Source: Sorghum bicolor (lineage: Eukaryota; Streptophyta; Magnoliopsida; Poales; Poaceae). From it: a stretch of DNA of 64,000 nucleotides. Location of the stretch: NCBI RefSeq assembly GCF_000003195.3, contig NC_012876.2, positions 45,751,276-45,815,275 on the forward strand, written 5' to 3'. Positions 44,309 through 55,354 of this stretch are shown in pieces (within the stretch, counting starts at the first letter, position 1; the number at the start of each line of letters is the position of its first letter). A program made the translations under genes and the position numbers. Under the pieces are notes generated by a model that was not told where the DNA came from, searched no databases, and saw only the letters and a program-made list of their open reading frames with translations.

Positions 44309-45385
44309 CGCCGGTCCAAATCCAGGCAGAGGGGAGAGCCTGAGGAAGAGTCCCCCAGCGAGAAAGATGACGATGATGACGAGGACAGTGAGGACTCCGA
44401 GGGGATGGCGTCTCGTCTTGACCGGATCCTCGGGGGTCCATCTCAAGGCGACGTCGACGCTCCTCGGGCGGAAGCTCCGACGGGGGGGCCCAGGCGGATC
44501 CCACCGTCCTCGCGCCGATACCCCTCCCGCGCCCAAGGTCAGTCAAGTCGCGCCGCGCCCTCCCCCGGCGCTCAGGGAGAGTGGTCATGCCAGGCCCCAA
44601 GCGACGGGGCCACTGACCCGCGGTCGCGCAGCGGCCTCCGAGAAAGGAGAGGTCGGCCGCAGGAGTGCCAGTCCCGGCGTCCGCCAGGCGGGAACTGACG
44701 CACCTAGGCCAGCGCCTGCCCTCGAGGGGCCTGGAGCCCTGACGCGGGGAGGCTCGAGGCCCGCCGGTCGGGGCGGAGGGAGGCGAGCGGTTCTCCCTGT
44801 GGGGTAAGCCTTCTCGATGCTGTGGCTTTTGTCTTTCTACTCCCCTGCGTTTCCTCATATGTCGTTCTTTTCTCAGGCTAAAGCGGACCCTCGAGCAGGC
44901 CCAGCCGTCCATGGCGAAGAGGCTCAAAACGGGAGCCGTCTCCGAGGAACCAGGTTTGTAGTTTATTTCTGGGCCTTGCGATGTTCTTGTGTCGGTTATT
45001 ATAACGTCTGACCCTTATCCTTTGTTTTGTAGGCTCCTCCAGTTCCCAACCTCCAGCCGGCGTCGAGAGGGCTCCGTCTCGTCCCGCGCCTATTCCGTCG
45101 CCGCCGACTTGTGATGAGGCGCCCCGGACGCAAGCGTCAGAGGGAGCCCCCGAGTCCCCTCGATTGGGGGTCGAGGGGGAACCCATCACCATCAGCGATA
45201 CGTCGGATGGTAACGAAGCGTCTGCGGGTTTCCGCCCTATGGAGGGGGAAATGTCGACCCCTCACGTCGCAGGATCGACTCCCTGGCCCGCCAGCCTCCG
45301 TACCCTCGAGGAGCAGAAGAAGAAGAGGGAGGAGGATGAACAGCGGGAGCACGAGGCGGCGCGGCAGCCGCAGGAGCATGAGGCG

Positions 45386-45415
45386 CAACAACAGCAACAG
45401 CAGCAGCGACAGCAA

Positions 45416-45448
<33 letters not shown>

Positions 45449-45487
45449 GAGCAGCAGCAGCAGGAGCAACAGCAGCAGCAGCAGCAG
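45386..45487 (+). repeat. CAG/CAA repeat encoding polyglutamine
   Basis: 34 codons with 31 Gln, one Arg and two Glu, in frame in exon 4 of the Tat-2 antisense gene. Mixed CAG and CAA codons, with runs of pure CAG up to about six units. Confidence 0.95.
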
Positions 45488-45880
45488 GGGCGCCAAGGGG
45501 AGGGACTGCTCGAACCCCCGCCCCAAGGTCCGGCTCAGCCGGCGCCGCCGGAGCCGCAAGAGCCCGGTGAGCAAGAAGAGGATCTGCCGGTGTACGGCCC
45601 CCCGACCCCAGCATGGCTCCTCCTGGGGGCACCTGCCGCGATCCGGGCAGAGCCGGGGCGAGCGGATGGAGTGGTGGCGCTCGCCTGCATGATGCGCACC
45701 CCCACCGACCCTGAGTCCGAGATCAAGCGGACGATCTATGGCATGGACGGGATCGCCCTAGGGTTCCTCCGGGAGCGTCGGGCATGGGAGGACCGCTTTC
45801 CCTCCGAGGAGGATGAAATCGGGACGTCAGGGACCAAGGACGATACCTGGAAGACGGTGGACGACGACGGGCGGTTCCCA

Positions 45881-48800
45881 TGCCGTTGTCGGTGATGATG
45901 ACGTTCGGAATCCCAAACCGATGAATGATGTCGGTGAAGAAAAGGACGGCTTGCTCGGAGCGGATGTTGGTGATGGGTCGAGCCTCGATCCATTTGGAGA
46001 ACTTGTCAATGGCCACCAGCAAGTGGGTGTACCCTCCTTTCGCCTTTTGTAGAGGTCCTACTAAATCGAGCCCCCATACCGCAAACGGCCAGGTGATGGG
46101 GATCATCTGAAGAGCGTGGGCGGGCAGATGCGTCTGCTTGGCGTAGAACTGGCACCCGTGACACGAGCGTACGAGCTCGATGGCATCTGCCACGGCCGTC
46201 GGCCAGTAGAAACCTTGTCGAAAAGCGTTCCCTACGAGGGTCCGTGGAGTAGCATGGTGGCCGCAAGCCCCCGAGTGCAGGTCCTCGAGGAGTTTTCGGC
46301 CTTCTTCCACGGTGATGCAACGCTGTAAGACCCCCGTCGGGCTTCGTCGATATAGTTCATTGTATTTGCCATAGATCATGTATGACTTGGCTCGTCGAGC
46401 GATACGCCGGGCCTCTGACCGATCTTCCGGCAGTTCGCCGTTGATTAGGCAGTCGAGGAATGGTGTGCGCCAGTCGAACGGTCGACCGGATCGCTGTTCC
46501 ACCTCCATCACCTCTGCTGAGGTCAGCAGCGTGTCGACGTAGTCGGTTGGCTGGGCGGGAGTGGCGTCGACGCCAGCCCCCGAGCCCAAGTCGACGGATG
46601 GCTCGTGGAGATCTCTTGAGAGCGCGTCAGGTGGTACCGTGCCTCGGGTCGACGCGATTTTTGCGAGTTCGTCAGCTGCTTCGTTGTAGCGTCGGGCGAT
46701 GTGCACGAGCTCGAGGCCATGGAACTTGTCCTCGAGTCGACGGACTTCTTTACAGTACGCCTCCATTTTCGGGTCGTGGCAGCTCGAGGTTTTCATTACT
46801 TGGTCGATGACGAGTTGGGAGTCACCTCGGACGTCGAGGCGTCGGACTCCTAGCTCGATGGCAATCTTGAGACCGTTGATGAGGGCCTCGTATTCCGCAA
46901 CGTTGTTGGATGCGGCAAAGTGAATCCTGATGACATACCTCATATGGACGCCCAAGGGTGAGACGAACAACAGACCAGCCCTGGCCCCCGTTTTCATGAG
47001 TGACCCGTCGAAATACATCGTCTACAGTTCCGCCTGGACCTGGGTCGGGGGGAGCTGGGAGTCTGTCCATTCTGCGATGAAGTCCACCAGGGCTTGCAAT
47101 TTGATGGCCTTGCGAGGCGCGTAAGTGAGAGTCTCACTCATGAGTTCGACTGACCACTTAGCTATTCTTCCCGTGGCCTCCTTGCTCCGGATTATCTCGC
47201 CCAAAGGGAAAGACGAGACCACCGTGATGGGGTGGCCGAGAAAGTAATGCTGCAGCTTGCGACGGGCAAGGATTACGGCGTAGATCAGCTTCTGGATTTG
47301 GGGGTAACACGCCTTGGTCTCCGAAAGCACCTCGCTGACGAAATAGACTGGCCTTTGGACCGGCAGCGCATGACCCTCCTCCTATCTTTCAACCACCACC
47401 GCCGCACTGACGACCTGGGTCGTCGATGCGACGTAGAGGAGTAGCGGCTCTGCAGGTTGAGGTGAGACCAGGACTGGTGCCGAGGTCAGCGTCTTCTTCA
47501 GTCTTTCGAGCGCTTCCTCGGCCTCGGGGGTCCAAGAAAAGCGCTCGACCTTTTTCAGGAGTCGATACAATGGTAACGCCTTTTCTCCTAGTCTCGAGAT
47601 GAAACGGCTCAGAGCCGCCAGGCATCCCGTGACTCTATGCACACCCTTGATGTCTCGGATCGGCCCCATTCTTGTGATGGCCGAGACTTTCTCGGGGTTG
47701 GCCTCGATGCCGCGCTGCGAAACGATGTATCCTAGGAGCATGCCTCAAGGCACACCGAAAACGCATTTCTCGGGATTGAGCTTGATCTGGTTGGTGCGTA
47801 AGTAGCTAAAAGCGATCTCGAGGTCCTGGATCAGGTCCCCTCGCCGTTTTGACTTGACGACAATGTCGTCGACGTAGGCCTCGACCGTTGACCCTATGTG
47901 TTTGCCAAATACGTGGAGCATGCAACGTTGGTACGTGGCTCCCGCGTTTCGAAGCCCAAATGGCATGGTCACGTAGCAATACATCCCAAAAGGTGTGATG
48001 AAAGAGGTCGCGAGCTGGTCGGACTCCTTCATTTTTATTTGGTGGTAACCAGAATACGCATCAAGGAAAGAAAGGGTTTCACATCCCGCGGTAGAATCGA
48101 CAATCTGATCAATACGTGGCAATGGAAAGGGAACTTTTGGACATGCTTTATTTAGACTAGTATAATCGACACACATCCTCATTTTCCCATTCTTTTTCTT
48201 AACTAATACAGGGTTTGCTAACCAGTCGGGATGATGAACCTCCTTGATGAATCCGGCCGTCAAAAGCTTGTGGACTTCCTCGCCAATGATCTTGCGCTTC
48301 TCCTCGTCGAATCGGCGCAACCGCTGCTTCACTCGCTTGGAACCGGCTCGAATCTCCAAGGAATGCTCGGCGACTTCCCTCAGTATGCCTGGCATGTCCG
48401 AGGGACTCCATGCAAACATGTCGGCGTTTGCACGGAGAAAGTCAACGAGCACAGCTTCCTATTTGGGGTCGAGATCGGCGCTGATCGTCAGCACCTTGCC
48501 GTCGGAGTTGTTGGGGTCGAGTGGGATCTTCTTGGTTCCTTCTGCCGCCTCGAAGCTGCCCGCGTGGCGCTTGGGCTCTGGAGCCTCGGCGGCCAGGGCC
48601 TCGAGCTTCGCGACGAGCTCGGTGGAGTTTTCGACCGCCTCCCCATATTCGACGCACTCGACGTCGCACTCGTACGCATGCTCAAAAGAGGAGTTGACGG
48701 TGATGACGCCTTTGGGACCTGGCATCTTCAGCTTCAAGTAGGTGTAGTTGGGTATAGCCATGAACTTGGCGTAGCCCGAGCGTCCGATGATGGCGTGGTA

Positions 48801-50375
48801 CGTGCCTCGGAATCCAACTACTTCAAAGGTGAGGGTCTCCTTCCTGAAGTTGGCCGCTGTGCCAAAGCAGACCGGTAAGTCGATTCGACCTACTGGCAGC
48901 GCCTTTTTTCCTGGTACGACGCCATGAAAACCGCCGGCGCTTGGTTGGAGCTTTCCTCTATCTATGCCGAGGAGGTCGAGGGTCTCCAGGTAGATGATGT
49001 TGAGGCTGCTGCCACCGTCCATCAGCACCTTTGAGAGCCGGGTGTTGACGATGATAGGGTCGACGACGAGCGGGTAGACGCCTGGGGCGACTACCTTGTC
49101 GGGGTGGTCCTCTCGATCGAAAGTGATGGGGGTGCTCGACCAGCTAAGGTACTGGAGCACCGCCATTCTTGCCGTGAAGACCTCACGACATTCCCTTTTG
49201 CGCTGCCTCGTGGTTAACTGAGTCGAGGGCCCCCCATAGATCATGTAGCAGTCGTGGACGGCGGGGAAGCCGTCGTCGTTCTTGTCGCCCTCTTTGTCAC
49301 CGCCCTTGTCCTTCTTCGAGTCATCACGCTCATCCCTTTTGAGCTCTAGACTGTCGAAATGCCTTTTCAGCATTCGACATTCCTTGAGCTTGTGGTTGGC
49401 GCCTCCCTTATGGTAAGGGCACGGTTCTTCGAGCATCTTGTCGAAGATACCTCCATCTGGAGGGCCTCTAGGCTTCTTCCGCTCCATGGCGGCGACGAGA
49501 TCGTTGTCGAAGTTCTCCTGCTTGTACTGCCGCACTTTCAGCTTCTTCCTGTTCTTCTTGAGCCCTCGACTGGGGGTTCCATCTTCATCGACAGGCCGCT
49601 TGCCTTTCCACCCTTCACAGCTGAAGAAGGCGCCGACTGCCTCCTCTCCCGCCGCGTAGTTTGCTACTAAGTCCATCAGCTCATCGACGGTCTGAGGGCG
49701 ATTTCGGCCCAGTTCTCGCACTAAGTCTCGACTGGTGGTACCAGAGACAAAAGCCAGGATGACGTCATGGTCAGGGATGTGCGGAAGCTCAGTGCGCTGC
49801 TTCGAGAAGCGTCGAGCATACTCTCGAAGAGTTTCTCCTGACTTCTGCTTGCATTTGCTAAGGTCCCACGAGTTCCCGGGCTGTATGTAGGTCCCTTTGA
49901 AATTTCCCTCGAAGACTTTGACCAAATCGACCCAGTCGTGAATTTGATTTGCTGGAAGTTCCTCGAGCCATCGACGGGCAGTGTCGGAGAGGAAGAGCGG
50001 TAGTTGTCTGATGATGGCTCGATCATCCCCTCGAGCGCCACATAGCTGGCAGGCCAACCTAAAATCAGCCAACCATAATTCTGGTTTGGTCTCTCCATTA
50101 TATTTCGCGATGCTGGTCGGGGGTCGGAATGGACTGGGCAGGGGCGTGATGCGGATCGCCCTGCTGCTCGGGGGCCACCCGGTCCTCGTCGCTGTCGTAC
50201 CTCCCACCGCGATGCGCGCTGTAACCGCGCTCTTCCGCATCTCCGTGCCAGCGGCGTCGATTTTCTTCGATGTCATGCCGTGTGTCGTGTCGACGCTGAT
50301 TGTCGACGGGGAGAACAAGAGTGGCCTTTCTGCCTCGAGGTGGAGGCTGTTGATGGACTGATACCTCCTTTTCAT
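45881..50375 (-). pseudogene. gag-pol: Tat-2 gag-protease-pol, four in-frame stops, integrase truncated
   Basis: One frame from about 50375 to the deletion point near 45881, interrupted by TAG 48459, TGA 47745, TAG 47382 and TAG 47022. Gag capsid region 50100-49640 (WLADFRLACQLCGA, TARRWLEELP). A zinc-binding CPYHKGGANHKLKECRML lies near 49430-49375. Protease: VLMDGGSSLNII near 49030-48996. RT: VLVKKKNGKMRMCVDYTSLN near 48200 and YVDD near 47870. RNase H: 47640-47100. A second, archaeal-type RNase H at 47020-46640 (YFDGS, AEYEAL, GDSQLV, AADELA, all four acidic residues present). Integrase: HHCC 46330-46110, first D (GLDLVGP), second D (IITDNG), then it breaks off, so the catalytic Glu is missing. 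The N-terminal part of gag upstream of 50375 lies in other frames. Confidence 0.9.
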
Positions 50376-51774
50376 TTCGAGGCTGCTCGTCGTGCTTTTC
50401 AGTGGCAGCTCCTCGCCGTCGAGAAGCTGAGCTTTCGGCCTATTGAACTGCTGCCACCTGGAGCAGTGTCTGTACCTCGTCTCGAATGCGTCGAGCCTGG
50501 GAGTTCGACGGCTCTGGCATGTTGCGCAACAGCATCGTCGCCGCCACTACGTTTTGGCCTGCTCGAGGGAAGCGGCTAACGGGCTGCTCTGGCTCTGCAT
50601 CTCCGACGATCTGTCGATGTACCTCTCGAGCTCGTCTGCGAACGCTTCCGCCTGGCGGGTACGGCAAGTCTTGCTCAAGGATTTGCTCAAGCAGGACGAG
50701 GCGCTCTCGGTCTTCGTCGAGCTTCATTTTGAGCTCTCGCAGCTGCGCTAGCTGTGCAGCCTTGTCTTCTTGTGGAGGGGGGGTCGATCTGTCCATCGTT
50801 CCCTGGTGTTCTGGGGTCTTCTCGCGCCGCGGAGGCTCGACCGCCCGCAGCAGCATCCCGCGTCTCGTCGGTAGTTTCTACTGCCCCATCGATGTGATAG
50901 CACTCCCTCGTAGGGTTGTAGCTACCAGTCTCGGAGTCGGAGTCCGGCTCGGTGGCGTTGAAGCATCCACCTCCCTCCTCCAGCAGCCGTTGCCTAAGTG
51001 AGGTGATTGTGTATCGCCTAGGGCCTAGGCGGCGGAGGCCTCGCACCTGGGAGAAATCCGGCAGTTCGGACGTCGGTCGGAATGTCTCGGAGTCGCGTGG
51101 GAGGACCATTGGTCTCTCCACATTCGTCTGAGCATTTGGGCATATCGTTCTGGCGAGCGACGCCGCGGCGTTGTCTAATCCGAATGGCAGTGCCCTTCTT
51201 GGAGTGGACAACCCGCGTGGGATATTTGCTNNNNNNNNNNNNNNNNNNNNNNNNNNNNNNNNNNNNNNNNNNNNNNNNNNNNNNNNNNNNNNNNNNNNNN
51301 NNNNNNNNNNNNNNNNNNNNNNNNNNNNNNTTGGGGGGGAAGAACCCGTTGGGGAGATTTTATAAAAAGGGGGGGGGGAAGGACTCCAAAAAAACTCCCC
51401 CCCCCCCCCCCCCGCCGTCGTGTGATGTTGAGCCGTCGTGCCTGTGGTTCCGGCGCATGGTGTTGCCGGCTCGCGGCCCACCTCCCGCCTCACACGAGTT
51501 GCCAGTCGTGATGAGGCAGTGGGGCGGCGGTGATGTTGTCCGCGCCTCTTCTTGGTCGGGGAGGCATGGTGGCGAGGGCGTCTCGGGGCCCTCAACCGTG
51601 CTGGCGCAACACGGGCTCCTCCCGGTCCTTTGACTGAGAGCAAGATCATGTCGTAGCCGAAGCCCATAGACATGAACTCGAGACTCCCAAACCAAATCAC
51701 TGTGGAGCGCGGAATCGGCGAAGCAAGAGCTGCCATCTGGAAAGGAATGGGAAACTGACAAAAAACACGCAGGA
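50376..51774 (-). pseudogene. Tat-2 gag N-terminal region and leader, frameshifted, with assembly gap
   Basis: Open stretches in two frames (51130-50880 and 50856-50440) encode a Glu/Arg-rich protein with a short coiled coil (AQLRELKMKLDEDRERLVLLEQILE, near 50760-50680). It reads towards gag but in a different frame, so an indel or intron lies near 50400. The 100-N gap (51231-51330) and homopolymer runs next to it make the leader unreliable. Confidence 0.55.
51231..51330. other. Assembly gap, exactly 100 N
   Basis: 100 unknown bases in the Tat-2 leader, followed by runs of G and C (51369-51413) that look like low-quality consensus. Confidence 1.
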
Positions 51775-51792
51775 CCCCTACCTGGCGCGCCA
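51775..51792 (-). other. Primer binding site of Tat-2
   Basis: Minus strand TGGCGCGCCAGGTAGGGG, 2 bp from the LTR. This is a RIRE2-type primer site; the tRNA cannot be named with certainty from sequence alone. Confidence 0.75.
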
Positions 51793-51794
51793 AC

Positions 51795-52799
51795 TGTCGG
51801 TGTTTTCCCCACCGGTGGTCACACCAACGAGTAAATTTGTATGCGTGCTCCCTTTCCCAGATGGTGATGCAAGAAGACACTGAGATTTATCCTGGTTCGG
51901 GCAAGAGAAGGCCCTACGTCCAGCGGGGGGGAGAGAGTTGGTATTATCTTGCACCGAAGTGCTTGTACAGGGGTGAATACAAGCGTGGTATGGAGTGTGT
52001 CTTGATCTATTCCTGAGTCCATCCTTTTATAGTTCCAAGGAGTGACTCAGGGTACATGTATAGATGTCAGACTAGGGGTCGATAGCAGCATGGAGCGCTG
52101 ACCTACTCGAGGCTTCCGTACCGGCATGGCCTCGAACCGTCCCATCTTGATAGCCTAGTGATGATTACGCGTGCCCCTGCATTCTGCTCTGCGCGCCGTC
52201 TTGGATTGGTCTGGCAGATGCACGCTTATATGGCTCGGCGGCAAATCCGGCGGAGCGGTTACGGTGTGGTCAGTCGACCCCCGACTCGTCTCCAGGAAGG
52301 AGCCCGGTGAAGTCGAGGGTCGGACACCGTACGAGGTGTCGATATCTGGAGCGCTGACCGTGGGTGTCTCGAGGGGGTCCCGATTAGACGTTCCATCCTT
52401 GTTTCCCGCATCCTGACACGCCCTGGGTCGTCCGGTGGGAAGGCTGCAAAAAGAACGATGGAACATAAGCCTGTTCCCTATCGCGCCTCCCGTGACCCGT
52501 GTGTTAGGTGGGGAAGCGTCAGGTGCATTAAATGCCCTAGCTCTTGTGCGCGCGCCAGGCGGCGGACAGTGTCCTTGCGCTCGACGCCTCTCGGTTCGCT
52601 CGAGCCCGCTTCCGTATTCGACGGCAGTTGTCGCTCGACCCCTGATCGATTCGCTCGACGCTATTTCCGTCTTCGTGGCTGCGGCCGTCGACGGCCGCAC
52701 GTGTGTGCAGACGGAGTGTCGAATCGAGGAGCTAGTTTTATGTACGGATGGTCTCGTTATACGCATTGGTGAGGGTACCCCTTGTTGATACCCTCGACA
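51795..52799 (-). repeat. Tat-2 5' LTR
   Basis: 1,005 bp. The minus-strand TATA-like CTATAAAAGG (52032-52023) is the likely sense promoter. It ends inside the Athila-1 LTR, which resumes at 52800. Confidence 0.94.
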
Positions 52800-54137
52800 A
52801 AACGCAAACAGAAAAATCCGCAAGCGCACGGATACCGATGTAGCCTTCACCCGGGAGTATTCCAGAGTATCGATTTTCCACAGGGAACGTGAGTGTACTA
52901 ATTAAGATCCAAGATCGCCGAAGGATAACTATATAATTATTTTTGGTGGGAAGAGAGGAAGTTTCCTAAGAGTTCTCTAATTGATCTAAGAATCAAGAAT
53001 TACTTCAAGATTATCTATATCGGGACATCAGAGCACTAACCACAGAAATATACGAGAAGGGGGCTAGGAAGGTCTGACTTCGGTCCTACAAACACCAATC
53101 CGAACGAGGTGGAATACGTCGACCGTTAGGGTTGTCACTACCCTATGGCTACCACAACAATCCATAGGATTGGGTGCAATTCCAGGTAATTGCAAGACTA
53201 AACACCACGTCTAATCTATTAATTACTACTCTAATGTTCAAAAGATTAGAGCACTTGATGCAAGCGGGAATCCAATAAATAACTTGAATGTAAATAATAG
53301 TAATTAAAGAACTCAGGATTATGAATTGAAGAACCTGGAGAACGATGAAGAACGAACCAGTTGCTGCAAAAGTACAATGTTGAGGAAGATCCGACAGATC
53401 CAGCTCCTCCTCCGCTCTCCTCTTCTCTCTCCTTATTTTCTAGATTACAACTAGAACTAACTAGAACTAGAACTAGAGGAACTAGAACTAGAACTAGATG
53501 AACTAGAACTAGATCTAGATGAACTAGAGGTAGAACTAGAAGAACTAGAGGGATCCTCTCTACTTGGATGAAGAATTGAAACCCTAGCTTTGATTCTGTA
53601 GAAGAGGTATGCCTCCAGGGGCTGGTGGGGGTCTGCTTATATAGTCCAGGAAGAGTAGCCCCCAAGAAATCTAGGAAGAGTAGCTCCCAAGAAATCTAGG
53701 AAGAGTAGCTCCCAAGGAATTTCCACGTTATTCTCCACCATCCGATCAAACCGACCTTAATCGTGTGATTTTCCTCGATCCTTAGAGTCGGTGGAGCACG
53801 ATCCGCGAAGTTGACCCTGATTGGGTACTGTAGCAGGGCGGGCGCCCAGGAGAGTAGGGCGGGCGCCCTGCCTCCGAGCCCGATCGCCTTCCCGTTCGTT
53901 CCCGTGGCTTCTGGAGTCTTCTAGATGGTAGAAAATTACGCGGCACTTTAATATCTCTATGTAAACCCGACGTGTGGGCCTTTCTTCCGTATTTCCTGAT
54001 AACCCCCTGCAGAAATAGACAAACACAAAACTCGTGGAATTCTGTTAGATAAAACCCTAAATCTAGGTGTTGGTTGCATTTGGATCCTTTTCCATGATTA
54101 GTTGATGGTTAAATGTGAGCATTAAGGACCGTCAACA
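52800..54137 (-). repeat. Athila-1 3' LTR, main part
   Basis: It matches 59953-61290 throughout. It contains a (GAACTAG)n-like minisatellite (53451-53550) and three tandem 25-bp units (aggaagagtagctcccaag, 53648-53720). The remaining 17 bp of this LTR lie at 26646-26662. Confidence 0.94.
53451..53550. repeat. ctagaa-type minisatellite in Athila-1 LTR
   Basis: Imperfect 6-8 bp units of gaactag, with tg, ag or tc spacers, also present in the 5' LTR at about 60602-60702, so it predates the insertion. Confidence 0.8.
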
Positions 54138-55354
54138 AGCTCCCCCAAGCTTAACCTTTGCTCGTCCCTGAGCAAAGCTAAAATTAGCATGAAAACAGGG
54201 GATACTTTTATGCTTCTTACTACAGGGTTTTTTAAGGTCTTAAGTGATTGAAAAACAGAACGATTAAGTCAAGCACTATGTCTCAAGTTCTTCTATCTTA
54301 CCTTTGTTCTGGAGTTTTTTATAAGTCTGCAAAATAAAACTGAGGCATTTGCCTTCTTCTCGAAAGATATATAAGTAGAGCTTTAACAGTTTTAGCATTC
54401 TTACTTCGCATTTTGCTATGTCAACGCTCGGAGCAAGGGAGAGGAATGTCATACTCCTAGATCAAGACCTCTGACCTTTTTGAAAAGTTTGTCATCTCTT
54501 ACTGGCATATTGCTTATTAGAGGGACCATGGGCTACCATTTTTTTCTCTTTTTTTCAGTCTCTTTTTTTCAAGTGGGCAGCAAGTACCCCTAATTCTACT
54601 GTCGGACACATGTCTATTTTTTGCACTCAGGTGGGTATCTTTGTACCCCTAATTCTACTTCGGACACTTGTCCATTTTTACCTCTCGTCTCACTCTCTTT
54701 TTTTTCGAATCAAATTTTTGCATAGTCCCATGCCTCTAACGCACTAATACTTCGGAAGAGTGAATCTTTTATATTTTTAAAACAAAAAGATCTTGATCTT
54801 GGGAGCATGATAATTCTCTCAACCAAAACTATGAATTAACAATGGCTTGAACAAAGCAAGCGCCCACAGTTTTAATATTTATATCTTATAAGACTCTAGG
54901 TATTATGATCTCATATTTTTTTTTATGAATTAAAAGATAAAATCTCCAGAACTCTAGCAAAACTTGGAACAAGTTAAATAGTAGCTCAGACCTTCTCATA
55001 TCATGTTTGTCAATTACCAAGACTTGAATCAAACTTTCTTTTTATTTTATTTAAAACTTAGGATTACACAAACTATTGTATATTACTCAAAAGAAAAACT
55101 TTGTTTGGTTTCATGGTTATGCATTTTTTTATTTCCGAATACTAGTAAATAAAACTAAGAAAGAAAAGTAATACTTATCTAGATACACGTGGGGGTGCCT
55201 CCCCCAAGCTGGATGTTGACATAGTCGTTCACTCTTGTAGCCTGCATGTTTGGTCTCACTCTTCTTAAGCCTCAAAATCCTGCACAACCCAAATAGACAA
55301 CAAAACTTGTGGAGCATGTTAAGGGTTAAGTAATTGTCTAGAGCTTATGAGAGC
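54138..55354 (-). other. Athila-1 3' non-coding region and PPT
   Basis: 1.2 kb between the gag-pol stop and the 3' LTR. No env-like or other credible frame. Two copies of a stretch starting gtacccctaattctact lie at 54586 and 54643. The minus-strand purine tract aagcttgggggagct (54152-54138) is the probable PPT. Confidence 0.7.

Larger units (their letters stand above)
28602..45895 (+). pseudogene. Tat-2 antisense gene: putative gypsy-type transposon protein with polyQ (spliced, split by Tekay-1)
   Basis: Proposed exons: 28602-29534 (donor CTG|GTATGT); 29618-29778, interrupted by Tekay-1 and continuing at 44314 in the same frame; 44877-44953 (acceptor TCTCAG, donor CAG|GTTTGT); 45033-45895 (acceptor TTGTAG). 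Exon 1 encodes the plant domain annotated as putative gypsy type transposon (blocks REYIPVGLSSNHAGWDSQWF, FPAYTGRLI, MSQPLRMDQM), with stops at 28947 and 28968. Exon 2 is basic (EKSKSVKDSKKKGEKKKN) then acidic (DDDDDEDSEDSE). Exon 4 holds a polyglutamine tract and a Pro-rich region. The region 44540-44810 is ambiguous between frames. The end is lost in the deletion near 45881. Such antisense genes are known from Tat-lineage elements; function unknown. Confidence 0.75.
26663..52799 (-). mobile_element. Tat-2: Tat-lineage element with antisense gene, internally deleted, split by Tekay-1
   Basis: LTRs of exactly 1,005 bp (26663-27667 and 51795-52799), ends TGTCGG and CTCGACA as read on the plus strand. 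Flanks taacg and aaacg represent the 5-bp duplication in the Athila-1 LTR with one base change. Sense strand is minus: PBS 51792-51775, gag-protease, pol, then a converging antisense gene on plus, PPT 27680-27668. An internal deletion near 45881 removes the end of integrase and the end of the antisense gene. Tekay-1 (29779-44308) splits the antisense gene. By eye the LTRs differ at about 26 positions (2.6%). Confidence 0.93.

Noticed and set aside
45137..45574. Poly-leucine frame on the minus strand
   Set aside because: It is the reverse strand of the CAG repeat that encodes polyglutamine in the antisense gene.
53451..53550. CRISPR-like array
   Set aside because: Units are only 6-8 bp with no spacers, and the host is a plant.
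53246..53665. Leu-Val repeat frame on the minus strand of the Athila-1 LTR
   Set aside because: It is a translation of the gaactag minisatellite and not matched by a domain.
54138..55354. An env-like gene in Athila-1
   Set aside because: Some Athila elements carry one here, but no frame above about 60 codons, signal peptide or membrane segment is visible.
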